Shown here: positions 9,001 to 17,006 of the stretch, piece by piece
Layout: each line of letters starts with the position of its first letter
How positions within the stretch are numbered: the first letter of the stretch is position 1
NCBI RefSeq assembly: GCF_031585635.1
Contig: NZ_CP134195.1
Span: forward strand, 496,001 to 560,000
Source: Paraburkholderia sp. FT54
Lineage (GTDB): Bacteria; Pseudomonadota; Gammaproteobacteria; Burkholderiales; Burkholderiaceae
Direction of reading: 5' to 3'
DNA: 64,000 bases
Translations under genes and position numbers: made by a program
The notes under the pieces: generated by a model
Databases searched by the model: none
Told to the model about the DNA's origin: nothing
The model's input: only the letters and a program-made list of their open reading frames with translations

Positions 9001-12000
9001 CGGCCACCAGGTATCGGTTGCCGCCGCCCACTGTAGCTTCAGCTCAGACGCATTCAGGGTCGCGACGTCGTCCACGTAGTGTTTGCTCAGCGGCTCCCAT
9101 GCCTGATTGCGCGCAAGACCATGCTGCCGAAGGTTGGCAAGTCGGTTGCGAGCGGACTCGTCATGCGCCGACCGGGCAACCTCGACCGGAACGGTGGGCG
9201 CGGCGGAAAGCACGTCGGCTAGTACATCGAATTTGCCCAGCCCATTCAGGGAGAAAGCAACTTTGGGAAGGCCCAGCTGGTTTAGCAGGTTCGATGCAGC
9301 CTCATCCAGCTTTTTGATTTGGGCTTCAAACGCCGAAACCGCGTCGAGAAACTCTTGCTGCCAGGACGGCATCCATTCGGTTTTGTGGACGACTGCCAGA
9401 GGATGGTTCTGCAAACCGGTTAACTGGCCGGCCAGAGCGCCCATCTGGCGGGAGGTCTCACGCAGTGCCTCGAGCTGGGCGCGGTTATGTACATCTGCAT
9501 CGGCCCACGGCATCGCGCCAGGCCGCATTTCCGCATGCTGCAGGCTGGTTCCGATGGCCTCGTAAACGGTCAGGTCATTTGGATAGGTGCGATGCAGCGC
9601 ACGCGCGACCCCATTGAGGTCAGTGCGGAGCGTCAGGAGTCGTTCGGACTCTCTCTCCCAGTCCTTCACCGTGCGTGCACCGGCGGCATCAAGTGCTACG
9701 CCTAGCTGTTTCAGGACATCCGCTTTCTTTGCCTTGGACGAATGCAGCTCGAGACAAAATGGCCCCAGGCCAAGACTGCTAAGCCGGCGATGCACCACCT
9801 CCAGCGCAGCCATCTTCTCCGAGACGAATAACACTGTCTTCCCGGTGGCCAACATATGGGCAATCAGGTTCGAGATAGTCTGGCTCTTACCCGTCCCAGG
9901 TGGGCCTTCGATGACAAGATTCTTGCCTTCAGCGGCGACGCATACGGCACGCAACTGTGACGAGTCCGACAGCAACGGCGTGAACAGGTCTTGAGGCCGG
10001 AACTTCTCGTCCAGGGTGCTGGGCTCGAAGCCCGTCGCGCTGTCAGCAAATGCCTTACCGGGATTGTTAATCAGATGGGCAACGACACTGTTTTCCTGGA
10101 GCTGCTTCTGACGGTCCTGGAGGTCCTTCCACATCAGGTACTTCGTGAACGAGAAGATACCCAGATGGACCTGCTCCTTGACTTCCCATCCCTTCAGCTC
10201 GCCGACATGCAGCCGGAAGGTCTGCAGAATCCGGTTGACGTCGATGCCACGGTCATCGGTTGGCAAAACGTCGAACGACGGCGGCTTCAGGCTGAAATCC
10301 TGCTGCAGCTTTTGCAGCAGCGTCGGGTTCACGAGTGCGTCGTCATCGTGACGAACCAGGCGGAAACCACTCCGGACGGACTGGCGGGACAGCGTAACGG
10401 GGATAAGCAGAATCGGAGCCAGATGGCTGGATTCGGCATCCTTGCTCTCCCGCCATTCCAGCATCCCAAAAGCCAGAAACAGCGTATTGGCGCCGCCTTC
10501 CTCCATTCCCGTGCTGGCCGCTCGGAATATCTCGAGAAGCCTGCCTTCCAGAGCTTCCTCCTCGATGTCCGTGACGATTTCGTTCCGGCCAAGCGCGTCG
10601 GTCGCCAAGTCATCCATTGCCGCCGTACCGTTTCGGCCGGCGTACACATTGGCATCGCGACCATCCGAGCCGGACATCATCTTCGGCTTCGCACGGACGC
10701 GGAATTCGTTTCCATCCGCAAGCCGGTCTTCCAGCGCACCCGGGTCAGGGCAAATGACGCGCAGCGTGGATTTGGTCGGCTTGAAATTCAGGAGCTTGTT
10801 TCGGAGCGTCAAGTCGAGCAGCTTGCTCTTCCATTTCGCCAGGCGTCCTTCTGGTGTTTCAGGTGTTACATCGTCACGCAGCGGTATGACGACCGGGTCC
10901 AGCGGCGGCAGCTGCGGCACGTCCTCGATGACGGGTGTTTCGGCCTTGGCAATCGGGACATTCTGCTCATCGACCTGCGACGAACGGGATGGGAGGGGGC
11001 GAATCTGGACTTCGCGTGCGCGCCGGACATCTACGGCATACGCGAACCCGGCTTCGTCGTTCAGGTGTTCCTCGCCACGAGTGCAGGCCCAGCGAAGGGA
11101 CGGTTTCTGACCGCCCGCCACGCCGGTGGTCTCGAAGACCATGAACTCGCCGGATTTCACCCGCTTACGAACTGCCTGAACATCGTCCACCAATGCAGTC
11201 GGAAAGCTGGTCTCTATCAGCCAAACGCCAACCCAGGCATGGCCTTCCTTGAACAACACAACAGGGTGCAGACCGGCCTGCTCCAGGCAAGACGCGAACA
11301 GCATGGCGAGGTCCAGGCAGGTCGCAAGCTTGCCATCCAGGATGCGTTCTGGCGTCCGGATTTTCTGGCCGTCATTTCCGAACGATGCCGGCGGATTGGA
11401 GTATTGGATGTCCTCGGCAACTATCGTGCTGTAGATAGCCGATGCCTGCTTCCAGACCTTCTCGCGATTCTTGGACTGATATCCGTCCATGGACAGGTCG
11501 GTCGACGTCTGGCGCAGCAACCCGGAGGCTCGAGCGAGAAGCTTGTCTACGACCCGCGAGTTCGGCATGCAAAACGCGGCCAGCAGTTCGGGTAAAGACC
11601 GCGCGCCGGCCCACTGGTCGTAGGCTAGAACATCAATGTTGTGCAATGCCGTTACGAGTTCAGTTTCCTGAATACGCAACGATGCCGTGATAACGGCACG
11701 CTCAGACTCATCGAGCTGGCTGAAATACTGGTGGTCAGGACGCAGGTCGACAGGTGCCAGACGGCGGCTCTCGCCAGGCGCCAGTGCCTCGAAACGGAAA
11801 CGTGCGCTCTCGGCAAAAGCCGGCACACATTTGACGAGCAGTTCGACATCGGAGAGTGTCGACTCCCCATCGTTCGTGACCAAAATTTCACGGATGACCG
11901 GAACGTTGTTCTGAATCGCCGCATACCCTATCGTCAGGTCGGCAATAACCTGAACGCTCGGTAGCTTCACGTCGGTGTCGGTCGTCAAATCCTCAGCGTC

Positions 12001-12021
12001 GTCTGCCTGTCCCTGCGTCAT
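6091..12021 (-). CDS. Large DUF4011-type superfamily 1 helicase with transglutaminase-like N-terminus and C-terminal MTES_1575/Vsr-like nuclease and DUF3320
   Basis: A protein of about 1976 residues from ATG 12021, preferred because GAGGAA lies 7 bases upstream of it; ATG 12066 is an alternative. Order: beta-rich N-terminus; transglutaminase-like segment near 225-265 (GKLATCLDLAMLF... GHAWVGVW, with the Cys and His of that fold); DUF4011 near 390 (RLAKWKSKLLDLTLRNKLLNF... region); helicase Walker A GPPGTGKSQT near 705; DEASQIP near 1350 and GDPKQLPP near 1377; later SF1 motifs (QGDERDIIFFS, LNVAVSRAR); nuclease domain near 1645-1720 (PFERQVISALREKGW, DVGVVDP, GVECDGAMYH, RDRLRQ); DUF3320-like tail. 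The nuclease family is related to very short patch and DUF559 endonucleases. A DNA-unwinding, DNA-cutting defence enzyme is likely. It is read alone, with gaps of over 400 bp on both sides. Confidence 0.85.
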   Translation of the reverse strand: MTQGQADDAEDLTTDTDVKLPSVQVIADLTIGYAAIQNNVPVIREILVTNDGESTLSDVELLVKCVPAFAESARFRFEALAPGESRRLAPVDLRPDHQYFSQLDESERAVITASLRIQETELVTALHNIDVLAYDQWAGARSLPELLAAFCMPNSRVVDKLLARASGLLRQTSTDLSMDGYQSKNREKVWKQASAIYSTIVAEDIQYSNPPASFGNDGQKIRTPERILDGKLATCLDLAMLFASCLEQAGLHPVVLFKEGHAWVGVWLIETSFPTALVDDVQAVRKRVKSGEFMVFETTGVAGGQKPSLRWACTRGEEHLNDEAGFAYAVDVRRAREVQIRPLPSRSSQVDEQNVPIAKAETPVIEDVPQLPPLDPVVIPLRDDVTPETPEGRLAKWKSKLLDLTLRNKLLNFKPTKSTLRVICPDPGALEDRLADGNEFRVRAKPKMMSGSDGRDANVYAGRNGTAAMDDLATDALGRNEIVTDIEEEALEGRLLEIFRAASTGMEEGGANTLFLAFGMLEWRESKDAESSHLAPILLIPVTLSRQSVRSGFRLVRHDDDALVNPTLLQKLQQDFSLKPPSFDVLPTDDRGIDVNRILQTFRLHVGELKGWEVKEQVHLGIFSFTKYLMWKDLQDRQKQLQENSVVAHLINNPGKAFADSATGFEPSTLDEKFRPQDLFTPLLSDSSQLRAVCVAAEGKNLVIEGPPGTGKSQTISNLIAHMLATGKTVLFVSEKMAALEVVHRRLSSLGLGPFCLELHSSKAKKADVLKQLGVALDAAGARTVKDWERESERLLTLRTDLNGVARALHRTYPNDLTVYEAIGTSLQHAEMRPGAMPWADADVHNRAQLEALRETSRQMGALAGQLTGLQNHPLAVVHKTEWMPSWQQEFLDAVSAFEAQIKKLDEAASNLLNQLGLPKVAFSLNGLGKFDVLADVLSAAPTVPVEVARSAHDESARNRLANLRQHGLARNQAWEPLSKHYVDDVATLNASELKLQWAAATDTWWPKSLFAQRAVTGRLRLYRQDQRRPQGGDVPAVITALTAVNAEDKVIESMSHDASQLLHEAFAASKTDWSTVESVERWATSFADAVTAIAGNDIELAQTLRAKLQPFVSDNRRMLKADMPLGSSLLSYRDCYRDVMNQLRRVIELGHCQADLGLDPTAASVIPRLLSLLQGWQSASRQLQPWCLWRKSRANAISSGLQGIVDALEVGEAPLSTVATFFEYSYQSWWLRKAIDREPVLCNFSSAEHDRKIAEFKEADERFQKLTQQYIAAKLAGQIPASVEVVPGADSELGKLRRELQKQRKHMPIRQLVQSLPSLMTRLKPCLLMSPLSVAQYLDASHAQFDVVIFDEASQIPVWDAVGAIARGKQLICVGDPKQLPPTSFFSRSDDSEDGVDSDDVQDLESILDECLSIGLPELRLNWHYRSKHEGLITFSNVTYYDNALVTFPSPVTDDQSVRFERVQGVYDRGGSRTNRAEADAIVKAIERHYLDSAKRNLTLGVVTFNQAQQSLIERMLDERRRVSQQLDQAIAQAAQEPLFIKNLENVQGDERDIIFFSITYGPDASGKVSLNFGPLNLEGGHRRLNVAVSRARVGVVIFSTLLPEQIDLSRVRAAGVRDLKNYLEFAIRGPRALVEQSMPTGREPDSPFERQVISALREKGWTVHPQVGVSGYRIDVGVVDPRAPGRYLLGVECDGAMYHSGATARDRDRLRQHVLEGLGWELYRIWSTDWWLNPEEPMRKLVARLEKLVETVPTEDEPVVELPEETAHEEESHALYAEAESVVESIAPAIQLPEYQLTSLDKGNPDLFYESRSMSTLAGQLLKVIETEGPVSQAITLKRVTRAWGLSRVGSRIEAHLSALLPRQATRTTDNDITFYWPEHANPSTWEGTRVPGSDPETRRSIDEISLEELGNAAVYILMQQGGTSQDGLTKAVCRLLGVARTTAEAGIRISRALTHGRVQATVAVEDGSVRLRK

Positions 12022-12516
12022 CACCCCGTTCCTCATTATTCGTACTGGGTTCAACCGAAGCGCCATTACTGTGGGCGACGTCGTCCAGGTTGAACCATGA
12101 TATTGATTGCGCTATTACCTTTGATTCTTTCGCAAGGAGTTTATTCTCTTCTTGCAAATGCGAATTGCGTGGAAATCTCTTTTTTGTGCATTCGCTAGGT
12201 TCGGCCGAAATATTACGCCTTTTTTACCGTCATCCTAGGAAACCGACTGAACCTCTGCATAGCCACGCTGAAGCTTGGCGCCATGGCGATTCGAGTTCGG
12301 TCGTACGGGTCAAAGAGCCGTGGTCCATAGGTCGCCCCCTGCGGTCCAAAAATTTCAGCCTCAGCCACTGTCAAGGTGTCCTAGGACACCTTGACAGTCG
12401 ACTCGCATCTCATCTCATGATGCCAATAAAGACCGGCGCTGTTAACGCATGAAATTGCGGATACTCCGCACGCCATACAGTCACTATCGTTCCAATATCT
12501 GAAAGGGGGCGCCGCG
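12022..12516. other. Gene-free divergent intergenic region (495 bp)
   Basis: It separates the leftward helicase gene from the rightward GIY-YIG gene and should hold promoters for both. The left part is AT-rich; the right part contains the perfect palindrome at 12367-12398. No credible coding frame is seen. Confidence 0.4.
12367..12398. repeat. Perfect 32-nt palindrome with no spacer
   Basis: The half-site ACTGTCAAGGTGTCCT (12367-12382) is followed at once by its exact reverse complement (12383-12398). It is 119 bases before the start of the GIY-YIG gene, in a divergent promoter region, so an operator for a dimeric or tetrameric regulator is plausible. No regulator gene lies beside it. Confidence 0.85.
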
Positions 12517-13116
12517 ATGAAGCCTGAGGCTATGCTGCGAGACGATGAAGGGTGGCTGTACGTGATGCACAACCCTGCCTTTCCTGCTGTCGTAAAAGTG
12601 GGGCGCACGCAGCTCCTTCCCGCGGTCCGCGCCGCACAGCTTTCAACGACTGGAGTAATCGGAAAGTTCGATGTCGCATACGAGGCGTTGACGTTCGACC
12701 ACACGCGCTTCGAGACAACCGTCCACAGACGACTATCTTGGTGTCAGGTGGAGAGAGAGTTCTTTCGGTGCGATGTCGGCGAAGCCGTGGCAGCTATTCA
12801 ACATGTTGCCGGCCCGAAAATTTCATTCGAGAGAGGTGCCAGCGCAGCAGCGACGGCCCGCGATACTGAGCATATTGTCGTCGCATCTTGCGACTATTTT
12901 TTCAATTGGGTTCGCTCGCTTGAAGAGTCAAACGTAAGATTCACGTCAAGCAGCCGATTACATCAGTATTGGCTCCTCTCCCGCCCACAAGACATTCCGG
13001 AGCCGGCTTCGATGAAGGCGATGGTCCAGAGCCTGAAGGCTCTCGGATATCGGCATGTCAGACAGGGCGGGTCTGGTTTGAGAGGATTCTCGGGCTTGGC
13101 GGTGCCCGACACGTAG
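12517..13116 (+). CDS. T5orf172/MUG113-type GIY-YIG nuclease family protein
   Basis: 199 residues; ATG 12517 has a purine-rich GAAAGGGGG site 7 bases upstream. Residues about 10-95 have the T5orf172 pattern: GWLYVMHN, then VKVGRT, RAAQLSTTG, and a downstream FETTVHRRLSW...EREFFRC block. This is a compact GIY-YIG-like domain in which LYV and VKVGRT replace GIY and YIG. The rest, residues 110-199, is unrecognised and lacks membrane segments. Such proteins occur in phages and mobile elements and are presumed DNA or RNA nucleases; catalytic activity is unproven here. It is transcribed alone, opposite to its neighbours, inside the defence cluster. The domain is recognised; the role is inferred. 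Confidence 0.7.
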   Translation: MKPEAMLRDDEGWLYVMHNPAFPAVVKVGRTQLLPAVRAAQLSTTGVIGKFDVAYEALTFDHTRFETTVHRRLSWCQVEREFFRCDVGEAVAAIQHVAGPKISFERGASAAATARDTEHIVVASCDYFFNWVRSLEESNVRFTSSSRLHQYWLLSRPQDIPEPASMKAMVQSLKALGYRHVRQGGSGLRGFSGLAVPDT

Positions 13117-13363
13117 CCACCGATGCCTGATAGCGGTGTCAGGCGTTCGACGCGTACAAGCCTGTGCTCTGAGTAGGACTTGCCTTCCTGCTCCAGCAAC
13201 GTCCCGACGTACGCTGAGCGACGCTGTCCCAACGGGTGAAACGCGTACGGACCCGGAGTCTCCTGGGCGAAGGATGGCCGGCAACCTGTTGCTACGATAA
13301 AGTCGCCTGTTCCACGAGACTGAAGTTGCTCCGAGGTTCAAATAGCGCAAACATGCCAGACGG

Positions 13364-14215
13364 TTACCATTCCATCGCAGATGCTACCAAGGAACACGCC
13401 GTCGTCAAAATCATTGCCGCATCCCGACGGCTGTACACTTCCGGTCGTCCTTGTTCGTCGACGTGATGAGCAAGGTTTGTGTAATGTCGCACGGAATCGA
13501 AGATGGCGAGAGCTCTTTGGAGCTTCGATTTATCTCGTGGCCGGCCCACGTTGGCAGCGCGCGACGAGACTACTGTCTCGCGAGGTTCTACCGAGGCGCC
13601 GAGACTGTCCAAAGCCTGCCGACAAGCGCTGACCGCGCTATCGTATTCGCCGGCCGCTAGGTGGCGCCGAGCAACTCGCAACAAGTTCACCGACGGGGCA
13701 AAGTAGCTCGACGCATTCACCGGGAGCTCAACTCCAACGGCAAACGCGTCTGAGAATTCAAGCTGACTCATCAAGTCTGTCCATTGAGCTACGTTGACGG
13801 CATACCCTATTGTGTCCTGCGTTACGTGGTTATCTTGCGGCGAGTGTGCGACCCCTACAATCTTTACCTCAAACGTGAGTCCGCCAGCGCCGCGTATCTC
13901 GTCCAGCGCAAGTAACTGAGATTCGCTGAGGTCGAGCCGCAGAAGGGATGTTGTGCGACCCGCATATGGCAGGCGACGCAGGATGAGCGGAAATTCGAAT
14001 TCAGCTGTTCCCACATATCGAATCGTGCCATTCGGAATGCGTACTGCAACGGTTGCACGAAGCGAATCGATGTAAATGTGCGGTTCGCCCTGTACACTGT
14101 TGGCCACGGTCAGGAGACAGCTAAATTTGAGAGAGTTGATGCCAAGACCGCGTTCGCCCGACAGCCCGACAATTTGCAGGTCTGCAATTACGTTTGCGTG
14201 GAAATTCAGGCTCAT
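13364..14215 (-). CDS. Hypothetical protein with HEPN-like C-terminal half
   Basis: 283 residues from ATG 14215 (MSLNFHANVIADL); the longer upstream frame is Arg-rich and overlaps nothing conserved, so the internal start is preferred. The N-terminal 150 residues are predicted beta-rich (IYIDSLRATVAV, YVGTAEFEFPLILRRL, LTFEVKIVGVAHS). The C-terminal half is helical: YDSAVSACRQALDSLG, then FDSVRHYTNLAHHVDE and a final hydrophobic helix AAMILTTACSLVASAM. RHYTNLAH fits the R-polar-x5-H pattern of HEPN ribonucleases. The DUF262/DUF1524 gene lies 127 bases upstream on the same strand, so the pair could be one system. I do not know a named family for it; HEPN membership is my inference. Confidence 0.5.
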   Translation of the reverse strand: MSLNFHANVIADLQIVGLSGERGLGINSLKFSCLLTVANSVQGEPHIYIDSLRATVAVRIPNGTIRYVGTAEFEFPLILRRLPYAGRTTSLLRLDLSESQLLALDEIRGAGGLTFEVKIVGVAHSPQDNHVTQDTIGYAVNVAQWTDLMSQLEFSDAFAVGVELPVNASSYFAPSVNLLRVARRHLAAGEYDSAVSACRQALDSLGASVEPRETVVSSRAANVGRPRDKSKLQRALAIFDSVRHYTNLAHHVDEQGRPEVYSRRDAAMILTTACSLVASAMEW

Positions 14216-14342
14216 TGATTCGCGAATAGAATTGGGTATCGGCGTGCTTCCCGCAGATTTCGGGCGGCGGGAAGTGTCCCGGTTTGGTGGGCTGTGTGTG
14301 GCCGAAGTGCGCCACATCGCTCGCGTTGCTATTCCGGCACGG

Positions 14343-16067
14343 TTAGTACGATGCCAGAAGAGCCGACGTGACCTCTGTGTGCCGGTGCGACACCGCTTGT
14401 ACATCGAATTCGGACAGCAGCATCACCCTAAGCGAGTTGGGAAACGACACTAGACTTCCTTCGAAGTAGCGCTTCTTCTTCTCCAAGAATTCCAGGTTAC
14501 TCAGAGAAGAATTCTTCCGTCTGCTCAAAAGCACTAGGTTGCCGAGCTTGTCGACCCAATTCGCGTGGATGTCCCCCGGGAACATATCTCTCCATTTGCT
14601 TCCAACGCCTGGATTCTGGGGGCAGACATGCTCGATGCTTATATAGTCAAATCCGTTGAAGATAGCAGAATGGTCGTGCTTCAGCAGCTCGAGTCGCAGT
14701 AGCAGGTACTTTGCGTAGCGACGTGAATACACGTCTTCCTGGACCAGCCGTTGAAGCTCGCTCTTCTGATAGGAAAAGATTGTCGGATGTCGCAAGACCT
14801 CCTCGACCGATTTCGCACTCGTTGTCGCTCTGAGTATCTCGCTCATATTCTGAATGCGAAAGGTTGGCGTCAGTTGCAGAACCCAATCGGCGGAAAACTT
14901 ATTCTCAAGCAAGAGCAGGAACTCATTGAGACCGTTTGTCCCGAATTTCCGATACCACTGTAAAACAGGCGGTACCCAGTCCGTGCTCGGAAGACCGGAC
15001 AACATTACCGTAATGCGGTTGCGGAACTCAATGCCCAAGTCCTCCGGCAACGGATTGAACAAAATCAACGAGTTGTATGCGTTCTTGTAGTCACGAACAA
15101 GCTCCATTGTTTCGACTCCTCGCGTCAGGAGGGGCGGGTCGGCCTTGTAGATTCGCTCGTCAAACTCCTTGAGCAGCCCCTCTCGCGCCTTGTCTTGAAC
15201 AAGGACCGTGCGAATGAAAGATAAGAAACGGTCGAATTCATCCCGCCCAAACTCGCCTTCTGTCTGCTCCCAGAACCGTGCATATTTCGCCTTCTCCTTC
15301 CCATCTCGAATTGCACCGAGGTTCTGTGCCTTCAGGATGTCGCTATTGCTTAGAGGTATGCCTCGGTCATTCAGGATGGTGAACAACCGGAACGCATCAT
15401 CGAGGTCGTCGGAGGCGACGTAAATCATGACAACCTGGTTCATTAGATATATTGCGAACTGGTCAAGTTGTCCGTGGCTCCAGGTAGACAATTTTTCGTC
15501 AAGCGTTCCGAGGTTCTTGGCCATACTGGACAAGGACAAGACGTCGCTTTTGCAACGCTCTCGCAATGCCTCGACCTCTAACGTACCGTTCGGGACCGCC
15601 ACGTAGTCGCGAATGAAGTCCTCGACGTCGTCGCGAATCTTGTAGAGCAGGCGGGTGCGTCCTGGAGTCTTCCTTGCCTTGCTCTCTTTTTGGGCGAGCA
15701 TGCTCTGGCACGTGCTCTTAATGTCGTCTTCGGTTGTCTTGTCTCGGATAACTGCAAGTAGGAGGAACAGCGTGGTCAGGCGCTGCTGACCATCAAGGAG
15801 GTCGTAAGAATTGTCGAACGTAACCTTCGTTCCTTGAAAATCGAACGTCTCGGACTTACGCTGAAGGACCATCGAGCCAAGGAAATATTGGCCGCTTTCA
15901 TTGTGGTCTGCGGCGTATGCAATGTCGTCGACCAGTTCGTCGACTTCGTCTTTGCCCCAAACATAGGCCCGCTGATAGTCCGGGACGGTGAACCAGAACT
16001 TTTCAAAAACCTCTCGCAAAATGACCTTGCCGCTGTCGATGTTGCCTGTCGATGACTGCCCGCTCAT
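14343..16067 (-). CDS. DUF262/DUF1524 (GmrSD-like) protein
   Basis: 574 residues. The N-terminal DUF262 (ParB/Srx-like NTP-binding) domain is clear: VPDYQRAYVWGKDEVDEL near residue 28-45 and YDLLDGQQRLTTLFLL near 87-102. The C-terminal DUF1524 HNH-like nuclease part carries YISIEHVCPQ near 472-482 and KLGNLVLLSRRKNSSLSN, the usual IEHxxPQ and N-rich signatures. Proteins with this pair are GmrSD-type, modification-dependent restriction enzymes in which NTP binding by DUF262 controls the DUF1524 nuclease. Several close relatives of unknown target specificity also occur in defence islands. The length is typical of the fused form. The possible HEPN gene follows on the same strand. The family call is firm; the target (glucosylated or other modified DNA) is unknown. 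Confidence 0.85.
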   Translation of the reverse strand: MSGQSSTGNIDSGKVILREVFEKFWFTVPDYQRAYVWGKDEVDELVDDIAYAADHNESGQYFLGSMVLQRKSETFDFQGTKVTFDNSYDLLDGQQRLTTLFLLLAVIRDKTTEDDIKSTCQSMLAQKESKARKTPGRTRLLYKIRDDVEDFIRDYVAVPNGTLEVEALRERCKSDVLSLSSMAKNLGTLDEKLSTWSHGQLDQFAIYLMNQVVMIYVASDDLDDAFRLFTILNDRGIPLSNSDILKAQNLGAIRDGKEKAKYARFWEQTEGEFGRDEFDRFLSFIRTVLVQDKAREGLLKEFDERIYKADPPLLTRGVETMELVRDYKNAYNSLILFNPLPEDLGIEFRNRITVMLSGLPSTDWVPPVLQWYRKFGTNGLNEFLLLLENKFSADWVLQLTPTFRIQNMSEILRATTSAKSVEEVLRHPTIFSYQKSELQRLVQEDVYSRRYAKYLLLRLELLKHDHSAIFNGFDYISIEHVCPQNPGVGSKWRDMFPGDIHANWVDKLGNLVLLSRRKNSSLSNLEFLEKKKRYFEGSLVSFPNSLRVMLLSEFDVQAVSHRHTEVTSALLASY

Positions 16068-16427
16068 TCCAACCCCGCAGATATATTTAATAACCCGTAC
16101 TGCACGAACGTAGTGCGGTGCATTTTGACACCGCGACCGGAAAACGCAAACTAGCTAACTCCGGCCGTAGCAGTTGGCTCACCCACGTTCGGGGCGGAGG
16201 TTCGTCTGCAGTGGTAGAACCCGCACACGCTTGCACCGTCGGAAGAGTGGTGGGACTAAGAACAGGCTCTTCGCGATGGTCTAGGGCAGAGCCGCTGGAA
16301 CCCACGCCGATATTGGGAAGATTTGGCCGGTATTTCCGTCGCGCGGTGTGCTCACCAGAATCAGGGCCGCCGGGATAGCCGGCAACTAGCCGGCGATTTG
16401 TTGGCCTGTTCGGCCGTTTGAATCTGG
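16068..16427. other. Gene-free 360 bp upstream of the DUF262/DUF1524 gene
   Basis: I see no credible gene. The AT-rich bases right after 16067 probably hold the leftward promoter of the DUF262/DUF1524 gene. GCCGGCAACTAGCCGGC near 16376-16395 is a short hairpin without a T-tract. Confidence 0.35.
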
Positions 16428-16724
16428 GTGGTCGGCAGCAAAATCAGAATCGAGAGAGCAAAATCGGCAGAGCCGATTTGGGGCCAAATGCATGATATCA
16501 TTGTAGAGTCGGCAAATACGCCGGACGAGCCCCGTTGCGTGCAGATTCAAGCCACGCTTGCCGGCAAGGTTAATCTGGCCGACTTTCAGAATGCCGTCCT
16601 GGTTGCGCGCGAGCTGTCGGTGCTAAATGAAGCCGACAATGACGTCGAAGGGCTTTGGCACACGTTTCTTCCGGGTGCTAGGATTCGAACCCTTGCCTTG
16701 CTGAAACATCTAGCGACAAGGTAG
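16428..16724 (+). CDS. Small hypothetical protein, possibly a gene fragment
   Basis: A frame of up to 98 residues from GTG 16428; an ATG at 16491 would give 77 residues (MHDIIVESANTPDEP). The stretch CVQIQATLAGKVNLADFQNAVLVARELSVLNEADNDVE has the amino acid balance of a real protein, but I recognise no family. There is no good ribosome-binding site at either start. It precedes druA by 282 bases on the same strand and could be a leftover of an earlier insertion. Low confidence that it is expressed. Confidence 0.3.
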   Translation: MVGSKIRIERAKSAEPIWGQMHDIIVESANTPDEPRCVQIQATLAGKVNLADFQNAVLVARELSVLNEADNDVEGLWHTFLPGARIRTLALLKHLATR

Positions 16725-17006
16725 TGCTGCCTTCGGATTTGCCGGCGGTTCGACCGGTGTCCGGTGTCCCCGCCCCCGTCAAAACGCGCACTTCTGGTTT
16801 GAGACGACCTCGATGAGCTGCTGCCCCGCCTTGGCTTCTTTTGACGGTGCGTGGGTTGTTCGTTGGCGCCGACTATTACAATAGCGAGATTTCTCGGCCT
16901 TCGCCTGGAGGCAAGGGCACCGGGCGCGCGCATTGCCAGATGCCAATGTGTTAGCGCCGGTCAGCTCGCCCACGAAAACCGCTGATAGATTCCTGCCGAC
17001 AGCACA

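Noticed and set aside
12963..13232. Minus-strand frame of 89 residues overlapping the end of the GIY-YIG gene
   Set aside because: No start signal or family; overlaps a better supported gene.
16679..16700. GGATTCGAACC, like the reverse complement of a tRNA T-loop, possible left att site
   Set aside because: Only 11 bases match the tRNA-Pro 3' part and the flanks do not form a T stem or acceptor.
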